44,964 bases of DNA from Hyalangium versicolor. Lineage in GTDB: Bacteria; Myxococcota; Myxococcia; Myxococcales; Myxococcaceae. The stretch is from contig NZ_JAHXBF010000052.1 of assembly GCF_020103695.1 (NCBI RefSeq), forward strand, positions 1 through 44,964, in the 5' to 3' direction. Shown one piece after another: positions 1 through 11,381 of this stretch (position 1 is its first letter; the number at the start of each line of letters is the position of its first letter). Made by a program: the position numbers and the translations under genes. Below the pieces are notes generated by a model. The model had not been told where the DNA came from. It saw only the letters and a program-made list of their open reading frames with translations, and ran no database searches.

Positions 1-104
1 CCAGCCGGATTGCCTCCGCCCTGAACTCGGGCGTGAAGCTCCGTCTCTTCCTTCGTTCCATGGGACACATCCTCTCGTGTTTCGACTCATCAGGGGTGTC
101 CACA
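1..104 (-). mobile_element. IS3-family insertion sequence end with start of transposase OrfA
   Basis: Read on the minus strand, an ATG at 61 opens a frame beginning MERRKRRSFTPEFRAEAIRL and running off the left edge. This is the typical start of the helix-turn-helix OrfA of IS3-family transposases. Outside the ATG is about 43 bp of leader ending in TGTGGACACCCCTGATG, a plausible terminal inverted repeat starting with TG, which puts the element boundary near 104. Only the tip of the element is in the window, so completeness cannot be judged. It lies directly upstream of the deaminase defence gene. Confidence 0.7.
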
Positions 105-373
105 AAATCGGGGCAGGCTCATACTTCAAGACACCGCTCCCCTCGCGCAAGCCCATACCCGCTCCCACGCATGCGCCGGACACGGCGCCCCTGGGCGGTG
201 CGCTCGTCGCTCGCTTCCCCGGGTGCATCGGCCTTCCTCGCTATAAGTGCTTCCAGCTGGAGCGCGTACGCTGTCGTGCACGAGGCCTGGGCCGACAGTC
301 CGGGCATTCTCTTGCTGCTCACAAGACAGTAGGGTTATCGCGAGTCTGTGATGGCAACGGGGAGGACCACAGC
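105..373 (+). promoter_or_regulatory. Leader between IS end and deaminase gene
   Basis: This 269-bp gap holds no convincing gene. A frame is open across it in phase with the deaminase, but its composition and the strong ribosome-binding site at 359-365 (GGGGAGG) argue that translation starts at 374. No consensus -35/-10 pair is clear. Related deaminase loci (avcID) carry a regulatory RNA in the equivalent position; I see no sequence proof of one here. Confidence 0.3.
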
Positions 374-2035
374 ATGAGCGATGGACCGCATCATCTTGCG
401 GACAAAGAGGAGTTCAATCGCAGAGCCGCGAATTCCGCTCCTGAACTCGTCATTGGTCTCGTAGGTGCCATTGGCACGGATCTGACAGCCGTATCCAAAG
501 CGCTCTCTGCGGCACTCACAGCGGAGGCGAACTACGACCCACGCCCCATCCGCCTCTCGTCCTTGCTGCACGAAATCGAGGGACTCGACACCCACCTGAG
601 TTCCAATGGGGACAAGCACCTCTACTACAAGGAGCACATGCAGGCGGGAACCGAGTTGCGCGCAAAGATGGGATGCGCGGATGCGATGGCATGGCTGGCC
701 TTGAGCGCCATCCGGGCTGAACGAAGCGACATGGTCAAGGCTGAGCGCCGCAGTACGCGTCGCGCGTTCATCCTGCATTCGCTCAAACGCCGGGAAGAGG
801 TCGAGTCCCTTCGGAAGATCTACGGTTCCGCCTTCTTCCTCCTGTCTGCATATGCCCCGAGAGACAAGCGCGTCGACAAGCTCTCCCGAAGCATCTCCGA
901 GAGCCGAGGCCTATGGCGCCCGATGGAACTGCGCAGCGAGGCAGAGGATCTCGTACGCACCGATGAACGCGAAATGGGCGACCCCATGGGCCAGGACGTT
1001 CAGCGGGCCTTTCCCGAAGCGGATGTCTTCATTGACGCGACGAATCCCAAGGAGATGGAGCGCAGCATCCAGCGCTTTGTCCGGCTCATCTTCGGCCACC
1101 CCTTCCACACTCCGACCCGGAGTGAGTGGGGCATCTTCTTCGCGAAAGCCGCTGCCATGCGCTCTGCGGCTCTGGGGAGACAAGTGGGCTCGGCCATCAC
1201 CTCTCCTGCGGGAGAACTCATCGCCGTCGGCACCAACGAAGTGCCCAAAGCGGGAGGAGGCTTGTACTGGGAGGGAGATGAACCGGACGGGCGCGACTTC
1301 GTAGGAGGCGAGGACACCAGCGACCGGCACAAGCACGACCTCATCTCCGAGTTGCTCCGGCTCTTGCAGAAAGAGGAGTGGCTGACGGAGTCATACCGCG
1401 ACCTGGATGTCCAGGAACTGCGCGAGCGGGTCCTCCACAAGGAGACAGGCCCCTGGAGTGACTCCCGGGTGATGAACCTCATCGAATTCATGCGCCCGGT
1501 TCACGCCGAGATGGCCGCGCTCATGGAAGCAGCGAGACGCGGTGTATCCGTGCAGGGTGGTGTGATGTACGTCACGACGTTCCCCTGTCATGAGTGTGCG
1601 CGGCACATCATCGCCGCAGGCATCTCGCGGGTCGTCTACATCGACCCCTACCCCAAGAGCCTGGCTGCGGACCTCTACTCGGACTCCATCGCCTTGGAGG
1701 GCTCCGAGGGAGGGTCCACCGGCAAGGTCATCTTTTCACCGTTCGTCGGCATCGCTCCCAGGCGGTACATGGAATTCTTCGAACTCAAGGGAGAGCGTAA
1801 GGACAAGAGCGGCAGTGTGCTCGCATGGGTACCTACGAAGGTAGTTCCGAAGCACCCAGGAAACTACACTGTGTACAGCCCTCTGGAGGCTGAACATCTC
1901 GCGCGATTCGGCTCCATTGTGGAAAGCATCGGCCTTAAATTCCGAGGAGCGGTGCAACCGCGTGAGGAGGAATCCAGTGAGAAAGCCGGGATGGCTCAAA
2001 GCGCAGATCGAGGACGCCAGGGAGGAGATTCGTAA
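374..2035 (+). CDS. Anti-phage deoxycytidylate (dCTP/dCMP) deaminase, AvcD-like
   Basis: A 553-residue two-domain protein. The N-terminal half is a nucleotide-kinase-like fold opening with GLVGAIGTD (about residues 28-36), a glycine loop that lacks the usual Lys-Ser/Thr. The C-terminal half is a zinc-dependent cytidine deaminase: HAE at 377-379 and PCHEC at 404-408 supply the Zn ligands (H377, C405, C408) and catalytic Glu379. This architecture is that of the phage-activated deoxycytidine nucleotide deaminases, which drain dCTP/dCMP during infection. Start chosen at ATG 374 because GGGGAGG lies just upstream. The end overlaps the next small gene by 59 bp. Family identification is firm; the defence role is inferred from the family and from the adjacent IS. 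Confidence 0.85.
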   Translation: MSDGPHHLADKEEFNRRAANSAPELVIGLVGAIGTDLTAVSKALSAALTAEANYDPRPIRLSSLLHEIEGLDTHLSSNGDKHLYYKEHMQAGTELRAKMGCADAMAWLALSAIRAERSDMVKAERRSTRRAFILHSLKRREEVESLRKIYGSAFFLLSAYAPRDKRVDKLSRSISESRGLWRPMELRSEAEDLVRTDEREMGDPMGQDVQRAFPEADVFIDATNPKEMERSIQRFVRLIFGHPFHTPTRSEWGIFFAKAAAMRSAALGRQVGSAITSPAGELIAVGTNEVPKAGGGLYWEGDEPDGRDFVGGEDTSDRHKHDLISELLRLLQKEEWLTESYRDLDVQELRERVLHKETGPWSDSRVMNLIEFMRPVHAEMAALMEAARRGVSVQGGVMYVTTFPCHECARHIIAAGISRVVYIDPYPKSLAADLYSDSIALEGSEGGSTGKVIFSPFVGIAPRRYMEFFELKGERKDKSGSVLAWVPTKVVPKHPGNYTVYSPLEAEHLARFGSIVESIGLKFRGAVQPREEESSEKAGMAQSADRGRQGGDS

Positions 2036-2159
2036 CTGGCCGCAATGGCTGCGGCAGGCCCGAGGTCTTGAAGCGCCGGATGACGCCCGCCCGAAGCAGT
2101 CCCAGACTTCTTCCGAGGAAACGGTCTCGAGAGACGTGCCCGAAGGAGTGAAGGCCTGA
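1977..2159 (+). CDS. Small coupled protein downstream of deaminase
   Basis: A 60-residue protein starting at GTG 1977, preceded by a perfect GAGGAGG at 1964-1970 with 6-nt spacing. The gene begins inside the 3' end of the deaminase in another frame, so the two are probably translationally coupled. The sequence starts VRKPGWLKAQIEDAREEI, continues with NWPQWLRQARGLE, and ends in a polar Ser/Thr/Glu tail. The three Trp residues and alternating charges suggest a short amphipathic helical protein without a membrane span. Function unknown; it could be a partner, inhibitor or antitoxin of the deaminase. An in-frame start at 1917 exists but has no ribosome-binding site. Confidence 0.7.
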   Translation: MRKPGWLKAQIEDAREEIRNWPQWLRQARGLEAPDDARPKQSQTSSEETVSRDVPEGVKA

Positions 2160-2167
2160 AGTACAGC

Positions 2168-2188
2168 AGGCCCGACTTGCTCGGGCCT
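2168..2188 (+). terminator. Hairpin after the deaminase unit
   Basis: AGGCCCGA and TCGGGCCT form a perfect 8-bp stem around a 5-nt loop (CTTGC), 8 bases after the stop of the small gene. There is no following T-run, so it would be a weak intrinsic terminator or an mRNA 3'-end stabiliser. Confidence 0.55.
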
Positions 2189-2286
2189 CAAGCACTCTTG
2201 AGATGTGTGCCTAGAGTTCGAGTGCCGCTGTTTGCCGTGCGGTAAACGCGCATGAGCCCGCTGCATTGATGGGAACGAGGGCGCGC

Positions 2287-4071
2287 TCAGTGCACGCCCA
2301 GTCGCGAGAGGAGCCCGTCGACCAGGTCGGTGGCTCTCACCCGGTCCAGCAGATCGTCGACACGGGAGACTCCCGTCAATGCTCCGAACCGGCGCAGCAG
2401 GTCTGCAGCCTTGAATGCCGAGTCGATGCCTAGCAGCTCGAACAGGTGCGCGCGGCCTCGCTGATAGAGCACCGCGTCGAGGCGCTTCCACGCCTCAAAG
2501 GCCGCAGGCTCCTCGAGCGGCCAGATCGTGGCGCGCGTGGCCGTTGAGCCCATCCGGTCGAGGATCGCATTGGCCGCGCGCCGCCCTGCCTCGCAAGCCC
2601 CCTCCATCGAGGCCAGATTGGTGTGCGTGCGGACATAGTCGCCCGCAAGGCACAGGTTGGGGATCACGCTCGCCGCTTCGGGACGCACCTCCCAGGAACG
2701 CGGAGGATGGACCAGGAGCCGCGACGGGTTTCTCGGCGGCAGGCCCGTGCTGTAGTCGAGGTCCGCGTCCAGGTGGGCGGAGTGCAACAGCTCGTCGGTC
2801 AGGATCTGCTCATCCGCGTGCCTGCCATTGAGCGATGCCTTGAGCTGCGCCCAGACCTCGAGCTTGATCTCCTCGGGCGTGCAGTCCTTCGCGCGCTTGG
2901 GCACGAACGTGCCGGGCGTGTCCCACTCGGAGATGTCCACCGAGATCAGACCGCCCACCGAGCCGTCCCCAAACTGGCGCCGGAACAGGCCGAGCTCACG
3001 CCAGAACTGGGGCTGAGAGATCGAAGTCAGTGCCCACGGCGAGTCCGGATAAAAGATGTGGCCCCGGACCAGGGGCACGTCTTCGTAGAGGAAGAACTGG
3101 AGCCCCACCATCCACGACACCAGCTGATCGACATCGGCGGCGCGCAGGCGGGCCAGCGCCGGATCCAACGCGGCGAGCTCCGGCGTGATCAGCACCTGGG
3201 CAGCGTCGATAGGCACCGCGAGCACGTAGTGATCCGCGCCAAGTGCCTGGCCATCATCGAAGCGGACCTGCGAGATGCGTCCGTCGGTGACATCGAGCCC
3301 GCTGCACCGCACACCACCGTGGAGGTGCACCCCGAGGCGTCTCAGATAAGCCACCCAGGGTTCGAGCCACATCTGGCTCGTCGGTCCGCCCATCGTCCGG
3401 TCGTTGTTCACACCGCTCGTGGCGAAGTCGAGGAGCAGCTGTATCGAGATGATACCGATTGTCCGTGCCGAGCCGTGCTGAGGATCCATGGCCACCATCG
3501 TGCGCGGTACCGCGCGCAGTTGGCGCTGGAGCTTCGGCGAGTAGAGGTCCCCTCGGAGGTAATCCCACCATGAGAGCCCCTCGTACTCGCCGAGCCGGCG
3601 CTCATCGCTCGAGGTCATGAACTGGAGGATCTTCAGTCCAAACAGACTGACATCGGCCGCGTCGAAGTCGAGCTCCTGGAAGAACAGCTCGAGCGCCTCG
3701 AGCACGCTGTAGGGCTTGTCGAGACGCCGCCGGTAGAAACGGAACCACGTATCTTCGTCCACCATCGCAATGGCGCTCTCGGTAGTGGCCTTGAGGTGCT
3801 GCTCGACGTTGCCGTTCACACCGTTCGTCACCGGAGTCCGCTGCATCTGATCGATCACATGCCGGTAGAAGCGCGGGTAGAAGCGGAAGCCATGCTCGCC
3901 TGGCAGGTCGCTGCGCCCTCCCGTGCCGGTCCCGGCCACCGGCTGCGAGCGCGCTTTGCCTCCCCAGGCCGTTCTCGCCTCGAACACATGGACCTCGAGC
4001 CCGCGCTCGGCGAGCTCGTGGGCCACGGTCAAACCTGCGACACCTCCACCGATCACGATCACACTTGGCAT
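2287..4071 (-). CDS. FAD-dependent amine oxidase / desaturase-like oxidoreductase
   Basis: A 594-residue flavoenzyme. It opens with the Rossmann dinucleotide motif VIGGGVAGL (residues 5-14) and an acidic residue at 31 (VFEA) for the FAD ribose. The C-terminal FAD motif appears as NLCLAGDYVRT followed by SMEGACEAGRRAANAI. The layout matches the phytoene desaturase / hydroxysqualene dehydroxylase / NAD(P)-binding amine oxidase superfamily. The region GEHGFRFYPRFYRHV is typical of a myxobacterial and cyanobacterial subgroup of unassigned substrate. Start placed at ATG 4071 because the glycine motif follows directly; an upstream GTG at 4122 would add 17 poorly conserved-looking residues. No carotenoid or hopanoid gene is adjacent, so the substrate is unknown. 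Confidence 0.75.
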   Translation of the reverse strand: MPSVIVIGGGVAGLTVAHELAERGLEVHVFEARTAWGGKARSQPVAGTGTGGRSDLPGEHGFRFYPRFYRHVIDQMQRTPVTNGVNGNVEQHLKATTESAIAMVDEDTWFRFYRRRLDKPYSVLEALELFFQELDFDAADVSLFGLKILQFMTSSDERRLGEYEGLSWWDYLRGDLYSPKLQRQLRAVPRTMVAMDPQHGSARTIGIISIQLLLDFATSGVNNDRTMGGPTSQMWLEPWVAYLRRLGVHLHGGVRCSGLDVTDGRISQVRFDDGQALGADHYVLAVPIDAAQVLITPELAALDPALARLRAADVDQLVSWMVGLQFFLYEDVPLVRGHIFYPDSPWALTSISQPQFWRELGLFRRQFGDGSVGGLISVDISEWDTPGTFVPKRAKDCTPEEIKLEVWAQLKASLNGRHADEQILTDELLHSAHLDADLDYSTGLPPRNPSRLLVHPPRSWEVRPEAASVIPNLCLAGDYVRTHTNLASMEGACEAGRRAANAILDRMGSTATRATIWPLEEPAAFEAWKRLDAVLYQRGRAHLFELLGIDSAFKAADLLRRFGALTGVSRVDDLLDRVRATDLVDGLLSRLGVH

Positions 4072-4179
4072 GGAGATCCGTAGGGATGGGGATCCGCTCT
4101 CGACCAGGGGACGGAGGGGCACCTCAGTGGTGGTTGGATGACGGCCCTCATCGAGGCGAACGATCTATGCTCCCACTTC

Positions 4180-4584
4180 ATGAAACCGCATGAACTCCTC
4201 CTGGCACTCCTGACGATCGCCAGCCCTGTTTCGTTCGCGCGGGCCGACGAGCCGCCCTACTTCTGCGAGAGTGGGGATCGCGGTCGGGATGCCCGCGACA
4301 TTGCCTGGAACTCGGACGAGTGGCGCACAATCCAAGGCGCAGTGCTTCGCTACTGTGCTCGTGCCACCGGGGACGAGAAGGGCCATTGCCAGCACGTGGT
4401 TCCGCTCCTCAAGAACGCCCACTGCGGCTTCGAGTTCAACCCAGCCACGGACAGGTTTCCCGCGAACGTCGCCATGGGCGGCGCCTCCGACAACGAGGCC
4501 ATCGTGTGGTACGCCCAGCTCGAGCGCGCAGGCGGAAAGTGGAAGGTGCTCAAGATCTTCTTCGATGATCTCGAGAGGCCGTAG
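4180..4584 (+). CDS. Small secreted protein of unknown function
   Basis: 134 residues. Start chosen at ATG 4180 because it gives a clean signal peptide: MKPHELLLALLTIASPVSFA with cleavage predicted after ARA. The mature part is about 110 residues with four Cys (in PYFCES, RYCAR, GHCQH and AHCGF) that could form two disulphides in the periplasm. An upstream in-frame ATG at 4138 would put polar residues ahead of the signal and is less likely. Divergent from the flavoenzyme at 2287-4071, with a spacing of about 110 bp. I do not recognise the family. Confidence 0.6.
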   Translation: MKPHELLLALLTIASPVSFARADEPPYFCESGDRGRDARDIAWNSDEWRTIQGAVLRYCARATGDEKGHCQHVVPLLKNAHCGFEFNPATDRFPANVAMGGASDNEAIVWYAQLERAGGKWKVLKIFFDDLERP

Positions 4585-4613
4585 CCGGAGCCCCCGCCAC
4601 CCTGCCCGCGCGC

Positions 4614-6950
<2,337 letters not shown>

Positions 6951-7028
6951 GACGCCCTCCAGGCTCCGAGTCCCCTGGGGGACTCTCCCGCGTGGTGGAG
7001 TGGCGTGGGCGAGGATGTGACGGCGAGC

Positions 7029-7403
7029 CTAGAAATCGACCCGGAAGAGTGGTGCGTACGGGTACACGGAGAGCGAAGGAGGATACTCCGGCGCCGCATC
7101 CGCTCCCGAGGTGAGCACAGGCAACGGGCCCGTGCGGGTGACGGCGCCCGGCAGCATGTCCAGCTTCCAGCCCTCCGCCGTGTGGCGCAGGTAGCCAAGC
7201 ACGGGCTGACGCGTCTCGGAGGGCCGCAGCTCCGGCGTGACGATGAGCTCCTGCTCCAGTGGCGTCAGTGCCGACGTGCTGGCCCCCGGTGTGGCGGCCA
7301 GACTCGCGGAGGGGAGAAGGAACACGATGAGTACGGAGCCCGCGACCGAGACTGCAAGCGCATCCCAGAAGCGCACCGCAGCGGACGTCATGCCTGCAGC
7401 CAT
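7029..7403 (-). CDS. Secreted/membrane-anchored hypothetical protein
   Basis: 124 residues. Start at ATG 7403 is fixed by AGGAGGT eight bases upstream. Residues about 14-35 are hydrophobic (ALAVSVAGSVLIVFLLPSA) and end in SLAA, so this is a signal peptide or N-terminal anchor. The remainder is a small soluble domain containing QPVLGYLRHTAEGWKLDM. It lies 148 bp downstream of the aminopeptidase gene and 78 bp upstream of the protease-nuclease gene on the same strand. No family recognised. Confidence 0.65.
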   Translation of the reverse strand: MAAGMTSAAVRFWDALAVSVAGSVLIVFLLPSASLAATPGASTSALTPLEQELIVTPELRPSETRQPVLGYLRHTAEGWKLDMLPGAVTRTGPLPVLTSGADAAPEYPPSLSVYPYAPLFRVDF

Positions 7404-7551
7404 GGGTCGCGACCTCCTATCTGGGAAACACATAGGAGGCAGGGAAGGTTCCCGATGGTGGGCCGCCAGCGCTCCTCGCGGGAGTGCCCGGCCTCATTCC
7501 CACCACGCTCCCGAGGCAGCGCGAGCGCCCCGAGAGCGAGCAGCCTCCTTC

Positions 7552-10287
7552 CTACTTGGAAGCGGGCACCTTCACCGGCCCCTGGGTGAGGAAGGCCTCG
7601 ATGCTGGCGCCCTGAGCCGCCTTCTGGGCGATGCACAGGTCGATGCTCTCCAGTACCTGCGACAGCACTCGCGCTCCGCCCTCTTCCTTCCCGCTGCGCT
7701 CGCCGAAGTAGTCCGCCACGTCCTTGCGGTGCTCCGCGTCACACCAGGAGCCGCCCACGCGCGACAGGTGGGCGGCGAAGTCCTCCGGCAGCCGCGCCAC
7801 GAGCGCGTCGTAGTTCTCCTTCACGAAGGCATACACCACGTCTCGCGTCGCGGGATGGTACGCGGCCCCGATCATCATCCACACCCACTCGCGCGCGTCG
7901 TTGGCCGGATCCAGCAGCATGGGGAGCAGCTGGCGGAGCAACTGGGGATCTCTCACACCGGACAGGCCGTGGATGAGCTGCTGGCGCAGCTTGCGCTCCT
8001 TGGCCATCTTCAAGGCCGCCTGGAACTTCGGAACGAACTCCGACCCGGCGTACTTCGCGGCGATGCCCAGCACCGTGCCCACCAACTCCGGATCCACCGC
8101 CCGGGGATCCGCCAGCCACTTCCCGGCCAGCTTCCTCGCCTCGGCGACGAGCACCGGATCTCCTCCCCCACCCCCCGCCAGCCCCAGCAGCAGCGGGCGC
8201 AGCAGGCGCGTGTCCTCGTTCTCCCCCGCGCGCGGAGTGAAGCCCAGCTTTCGGGCCCGCGCCCCATAGGTGTCCCGAAGGAAGCGGTGGAAGTCCTCCC
8301 GGCGAGCCTCCGGCAGTTGCCGCTCCTCCACCAGGCCCAGCAGCTCCAGCGAGGCGTTGAACACCTGCCGGTCCGTCTCCTGCGCGAAGCGCACCGCCAG
8401 AGAGAGCGCATCCGCCGCGGGCAACAGCCCGGCCTTTGTCAGTGCGTACGTGTCCCCAAGCAGCGCCACGCGCTCGGTGCGCGTCAGCCGCTTGTCCGCC
8501 GCCGTCACCAGCTTGCGCAGCGCATCGCCCTTCACCTCGGCCCGGTAGTAGCCCGCGCCTCCGGCGTTGGGGTAGAGCCAATCCGGGCAGGACTTCGCCT
8601 CGGGCAGCGGCAGCTCCGCGCGCTCTGTCTCCAAAACGGTGCAGGCCCGGCCCGTCGTCGCGCCCACGCCGTAGCGCACGCAGAGCGGCACATGCCAGGT
8701 CTGCGCCGCCACACCCGGCGAGCCCAACGGCAGGTATCGGCGCTGGGAGAGCACCACCTTCGGCGTCTTCCCCGAGCAGTCCATCACGGCGCTGACGACG
8801 GGAGCCCCGCCCTGATCCAGGAAGGTGCTCAGCACCTTGCCCACGTCCTGTCCCGCCTCGGCCGAGAGCGCATCCAGGAAGTCCTTCGCCGTGGCATTGC
8901 CGCGCGCATGAGCCCGCAGGTACCGCTGCACGCCGCGCTGGAACACCTCCCGCCCCAGCCACTCCTCCGTCATCTCCAGCACCGCACTGCCCTTGCCATA
9001 GGTGATGGTGTCGAAGGCGTTCTGGACGTCTCCGTCATTCTCGATGGGCTGGCGGATGCGCCGCGCCGACACCAGACTGTCCGACTCCAGCACGAGCGAG
9101 CGCATCTGCACACTCTGCACCGGTGCATCCCAGGTGGGCTGCCAGACCTCGATGATGCGCGGGGTGATCCACGTGGCGAACGCCTCGTTGAGCCACAAGT
9201 CGTCCCACCAGGACAGGGTGACGAGGTTGCCGAACCACTGGTGCCCCAGCTCGTGCACCTGCGTGTCCGCGAAGTCGCGCTGGCGCTCGGTGCTGTCCTC
9301 GGACTCCTTGGCCAGGATCATCTCCGAGTTGAAGGTGACCAGCCCCGGATGCTCCATGGCCCCCCCCAGCAGCGGCACCGCGAGGGTGTCCAGCTTCTCG
9401 AACGGGTAGGGAATGCCGAAGTAGTCCTCGAGCCGGGCGATGATCTCCGGCGTCACCTTCGCGGCGTAGGCACCCTCGGCGGCGCGGCCCTTGGGGGTGA
9501 TGATGCGCGTGGGCACCTTGTTGCGGCCCGAGGGCGCGGCCTGCAGGAAGTCGAATGGCCCCACGGCGAAGGCGATGAGGTAGCTGGGCAGCGGCGGCGT
9601 GCGCGCGAAGCGGAAGGTGCGGCCCCCATCCGGCCGGGACTCCTCGGCCTGCACGGACGTGTTGCTCACCGCCACGTTTCCCTTGGGCACGTGCAGGGTC
9701 AGCTGCCAGGGCACCTTGAAGCTCGGCTCGTCGAAGCAGGGAAAGACGCGCCGGGCGTCCAGGGGCTCGAACTCGGTGAAGAGGTACCAGTCCCCGCCCT
9801 CCTGGTTGCGGAACGCGCCATCCAGCTCACGGGTGGAGGCCACGGCCTCGTAGGTGATGCGCAGGGTCGCCGGGCCCTTGGCCAGCGGGCTCGCGAACGT
9901 GAAGCCGAGGAATTCGTCCGTGCCGGGCACCTGCGTCACCGCGATGGACGCGCCCCCTTGCGTCACGGTGGCCTGTTTCACCGTGAGCGCCTTGCCGTTC
10001 AGCCAGAGCACCGAGGTGGGCTCGGCCACCTCGAGCGCCACCTCCTCCACGCCCTGGAAGGTCTCCGCGGTGGGGTCCACGGTGAGCTCCACCGTGTAGC
10101 CCGTGGGACGCACCGTGGTGGGCAGGCGCAGCCTGGGCGGCGTGAGCGAGGGTGGAGGAGAGGCCGGAGTCGCGGCCTGCGCGGAGGCCGGGGGAGCAGC
10201 GGTCTCGGCATCCGGCACGTTCTGCCGAGCTCCACAGGCTGTGAGCAGGCCCGTGAGGAGGAGAGCAAAGAAAGGAAGGAGGCGCAT
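7552..10287 (-). CDS. M1-family zinc aminopeptidase, lipoprotein
   Basis: 911 residues. The N-terminus is a lipoprotein signal: a hydrophobic stretch ending LLTAC with the lipidated Cys at 18, so the enzyme is probably anchored in the envelope. The M1 catalytic core is clear: HELGH at 345-349 with the third zinc ligand Glu in NEAF (368). The exopeptidase motif, normally GAMEN, reads GAMEH at 309-313. A long helical C-terminal half matches the ERAP1-like domain of alanyl/lysyl aminopeptidases. Start ATG 10287 chosen for the lipobox; the open frame extends upstream to 10398 without a signal-compatible start. Role: trimming N-terminal residues from peptides, likely nutritional in a predatory bacterium. 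Confidence 0.9.
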   Translation of the reverse strand: MRLLPFFALLLTGLLTACGARQNVPDAETAAPPASAQAATPASPPPSLTPPRLRLPTTVRPTGYTVELTVDPTAETFQGVEEVALEVAEPTSVLWLNGKALTVKQATVTQGGASIAVTQVPGTDEFLGFTFASPLAKGPATLRITYEAVASTRELDGAFRNQEGGDWYLFTEFEPLDARRVFPCFDEPSFKVPWQLTLHVPKGNVAVSNTSVQAEESRPDGGRTFRFARTPPLPSYLIAFAVGPFDFLQAAPSGRNKVPTRIITPKGRAAEGAYAAKVTPEIIARLEDYFGIPYPFEKLDTLAVPLLGGAMEHPGLVTFNSEMILAKESEDSTERQRDFADTQVHELGHQWFGNLVTLSWWDDLWLNEAFATWITPRIIEVWQPTWDAPVQSVQMRSLVLESDSLVSARRIRQPIENDGDVQNAFDTITYGKGSAVLEMTEEWLGREVFQRGVQRYLRAHARGNATAKDFLDALSAEAGQDVGKVLSTFLDQGGAPVVSAVMDCSGKTPKVVLSQRRYLPLGSPGVAAQTWHVPLCVRYGVGATTGRACTVLETERAELPLPEAKSCPDWLYPNAGGAGYYRAEVKGDALRKLVTAADKRLTRTERVALLGDTYALTKAGLLPAADALSLAVRFAQETDRQVFNASLELLGLVEERQLPEARREDFHRFLRDTYGARARKLGFTPRAGENEDTRLLRPLLLGLAGGGGGDPVLVAEARKLAGKWLADPRAVDPELVGTVLGIAAKYAGSEFVPKFQAALKMAKERKLRQQLIHGLSGVRDPQLLRQLLPMLLDPANDAREWVWMMIGAAYHPATRDVVYAFVKENYDALVARLPEDFAAHLSRVGGSWCDAEHRKDVADYFGERSGKEEGGARVLSQVLESIDLCIAQKAAQGASIEAFLTQGPVKVPASK

Positions 10288-10367
10288 GGGGACGCGGTCT
10301 AGCGCGGCACGGCGCAGCAGGGGAGTGACTTCTCGTCGACTGGCCTTGCTCGCCTGTTCGCTTCGGT

Positions 10368-11351
10368 GTGGAGTGCGCCGCCGTGTCCCTGCCCGCAACC
10401 GTGCCCGCCCCCGCGGTCCATCCCATCCGGCTGACGTCCTCCCACCTGCGCCGAGTCATCGGCGAGCCGCCGGGCCCGCTCACCGGCTTCCTGGCCAACC
10501 TCGCGTTGCGCTGGGTGGCGGGGCTCAGCCGCGGCACGCGCGAGCGCCTCGTGCGCTTCGTGGGCGGGCTGGCCTACTCGCTGGGCATCCGGCGACGCGT
10601 CGCGTTGGAGAACCTGGCCATGGCCATGCCGGAGCTCACCGAGGAGCAGCGGCACACCATCGTCCGTGGCACCTACCTCACCATGGCGCGCACGGTGCTC
10701 GAGGCCCTGGCGGATCGGGACCGGATGCCTCCGGACTGGGAGAAGGAGGACGTGGTGGGTCGCGAAGCGTGGCTGGCGCTCCAGGCGCATCTGGCCACGG
10801 GCAAGGGCGCGCTGCTGGTGACGGCCCACTTCGGCAACTGGGAGATTCTGGGCGAGGTCCTCATCCACCGCGGCGTGCCGCTCAACGCGCTGGTGCGTCC
10901 CCTCAAGGGCGCGCTCAACACGCGCATCGCGGAAAACAGGGTGCGCGCGGGAGCCGGGCTCATCTACCCGCGCGGCGCCGTGCAGGAGCTCATCGACGCC
11001 GTCGGGCGCGGCGAGAGCGCGTACATGTTGTTGGATCAGGCCATCCCCACCAAGGGCGTCTTCGTGCCGTTCTTCGGCAAGCTGGCGTCCACCACGCCGG
11101 CCATGGCGGTGGCGGCGCAGCGCACCGGGGTACCCGCGTGGGTGGTGATGGGCGTGCGGGACGGCCCGCGCATGCGCGTGCACATCGAAGGGCCCATCCC
11201 GCCACCGCCGCCCGAGGAGGGCAAGGACCCCATCACCGAGCACACCGCCCTGGTCACCGCGGGGCTCGAGCGCATCATCCGTCAATACCCTGAACAATGG
11301 CTGTGGCTGCACCGTCGCTGGAAGTATGCGCCGCCTTCTCCCGGAGTATAA
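10368..11351 (+). CDS. LpxL/HtrB-family lipid A / lysophospholipid acyltransferase
   Basis: About 327 residues. The acyltransferase motif HFGNWE lies at 154-159 (His and Glu catalytic). It is followed by a region matching the LpxL/HtrB family: LLDQAIPTKGVFVPFFG in the middle and QWLWLHRRWK near the end. These enzymes transfer secondary acyl chains to lipid A (or ornithine lipids) at the inner membrane. The first about 40 residues form a Pro-rich extension. No ATG starts the frame; GTG 10368 or GTG 10383 are the candidates and neither has a good ribosome-binding site. Divergent from the aminopeptidase gene. Confidence 0.85.
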   Translation: MECAAVSLPATVPAPAVHPIRLTSSHLRRVIGEPPGPLTGFLANLALRWVAGLSRGTRERLVRFVGGLAYSLGIRRRVALENLAMAMPELTEEQRHTIVRGTYLTMARTVLEALADRDRMPPDWEKEDVVGREAWLALQAHLATGKGALLVTAHFGNWEILGEVLIHRGVPLNALVRPLKGALNTRIAENRVRAGAGLIYPRGAVQELIDAVGRGESAYMLLDQAIPTKGVFVPFFGKLASTTPAMAVAAQRTGVPAWVVMGVRDGPRMRVHIEGPIPPPPPEEGKDPITEHTALVTAGLERIIRQYPEQWLWLHRRWKYAPPSPGV

Positions 11352-11381
11352 CCCCCGCCTCACGCGCAGCAGCGGGTACCC

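Noticed and set aside
7237..10302. Plus-strand open frame of 1021 codons opposite the aminopeptidase
   Set aside because: His/Arg/Gln-rich composition is typical of antisense frames in high-GC DNA, and the opposite strand encodes a complete M1 enzyme.
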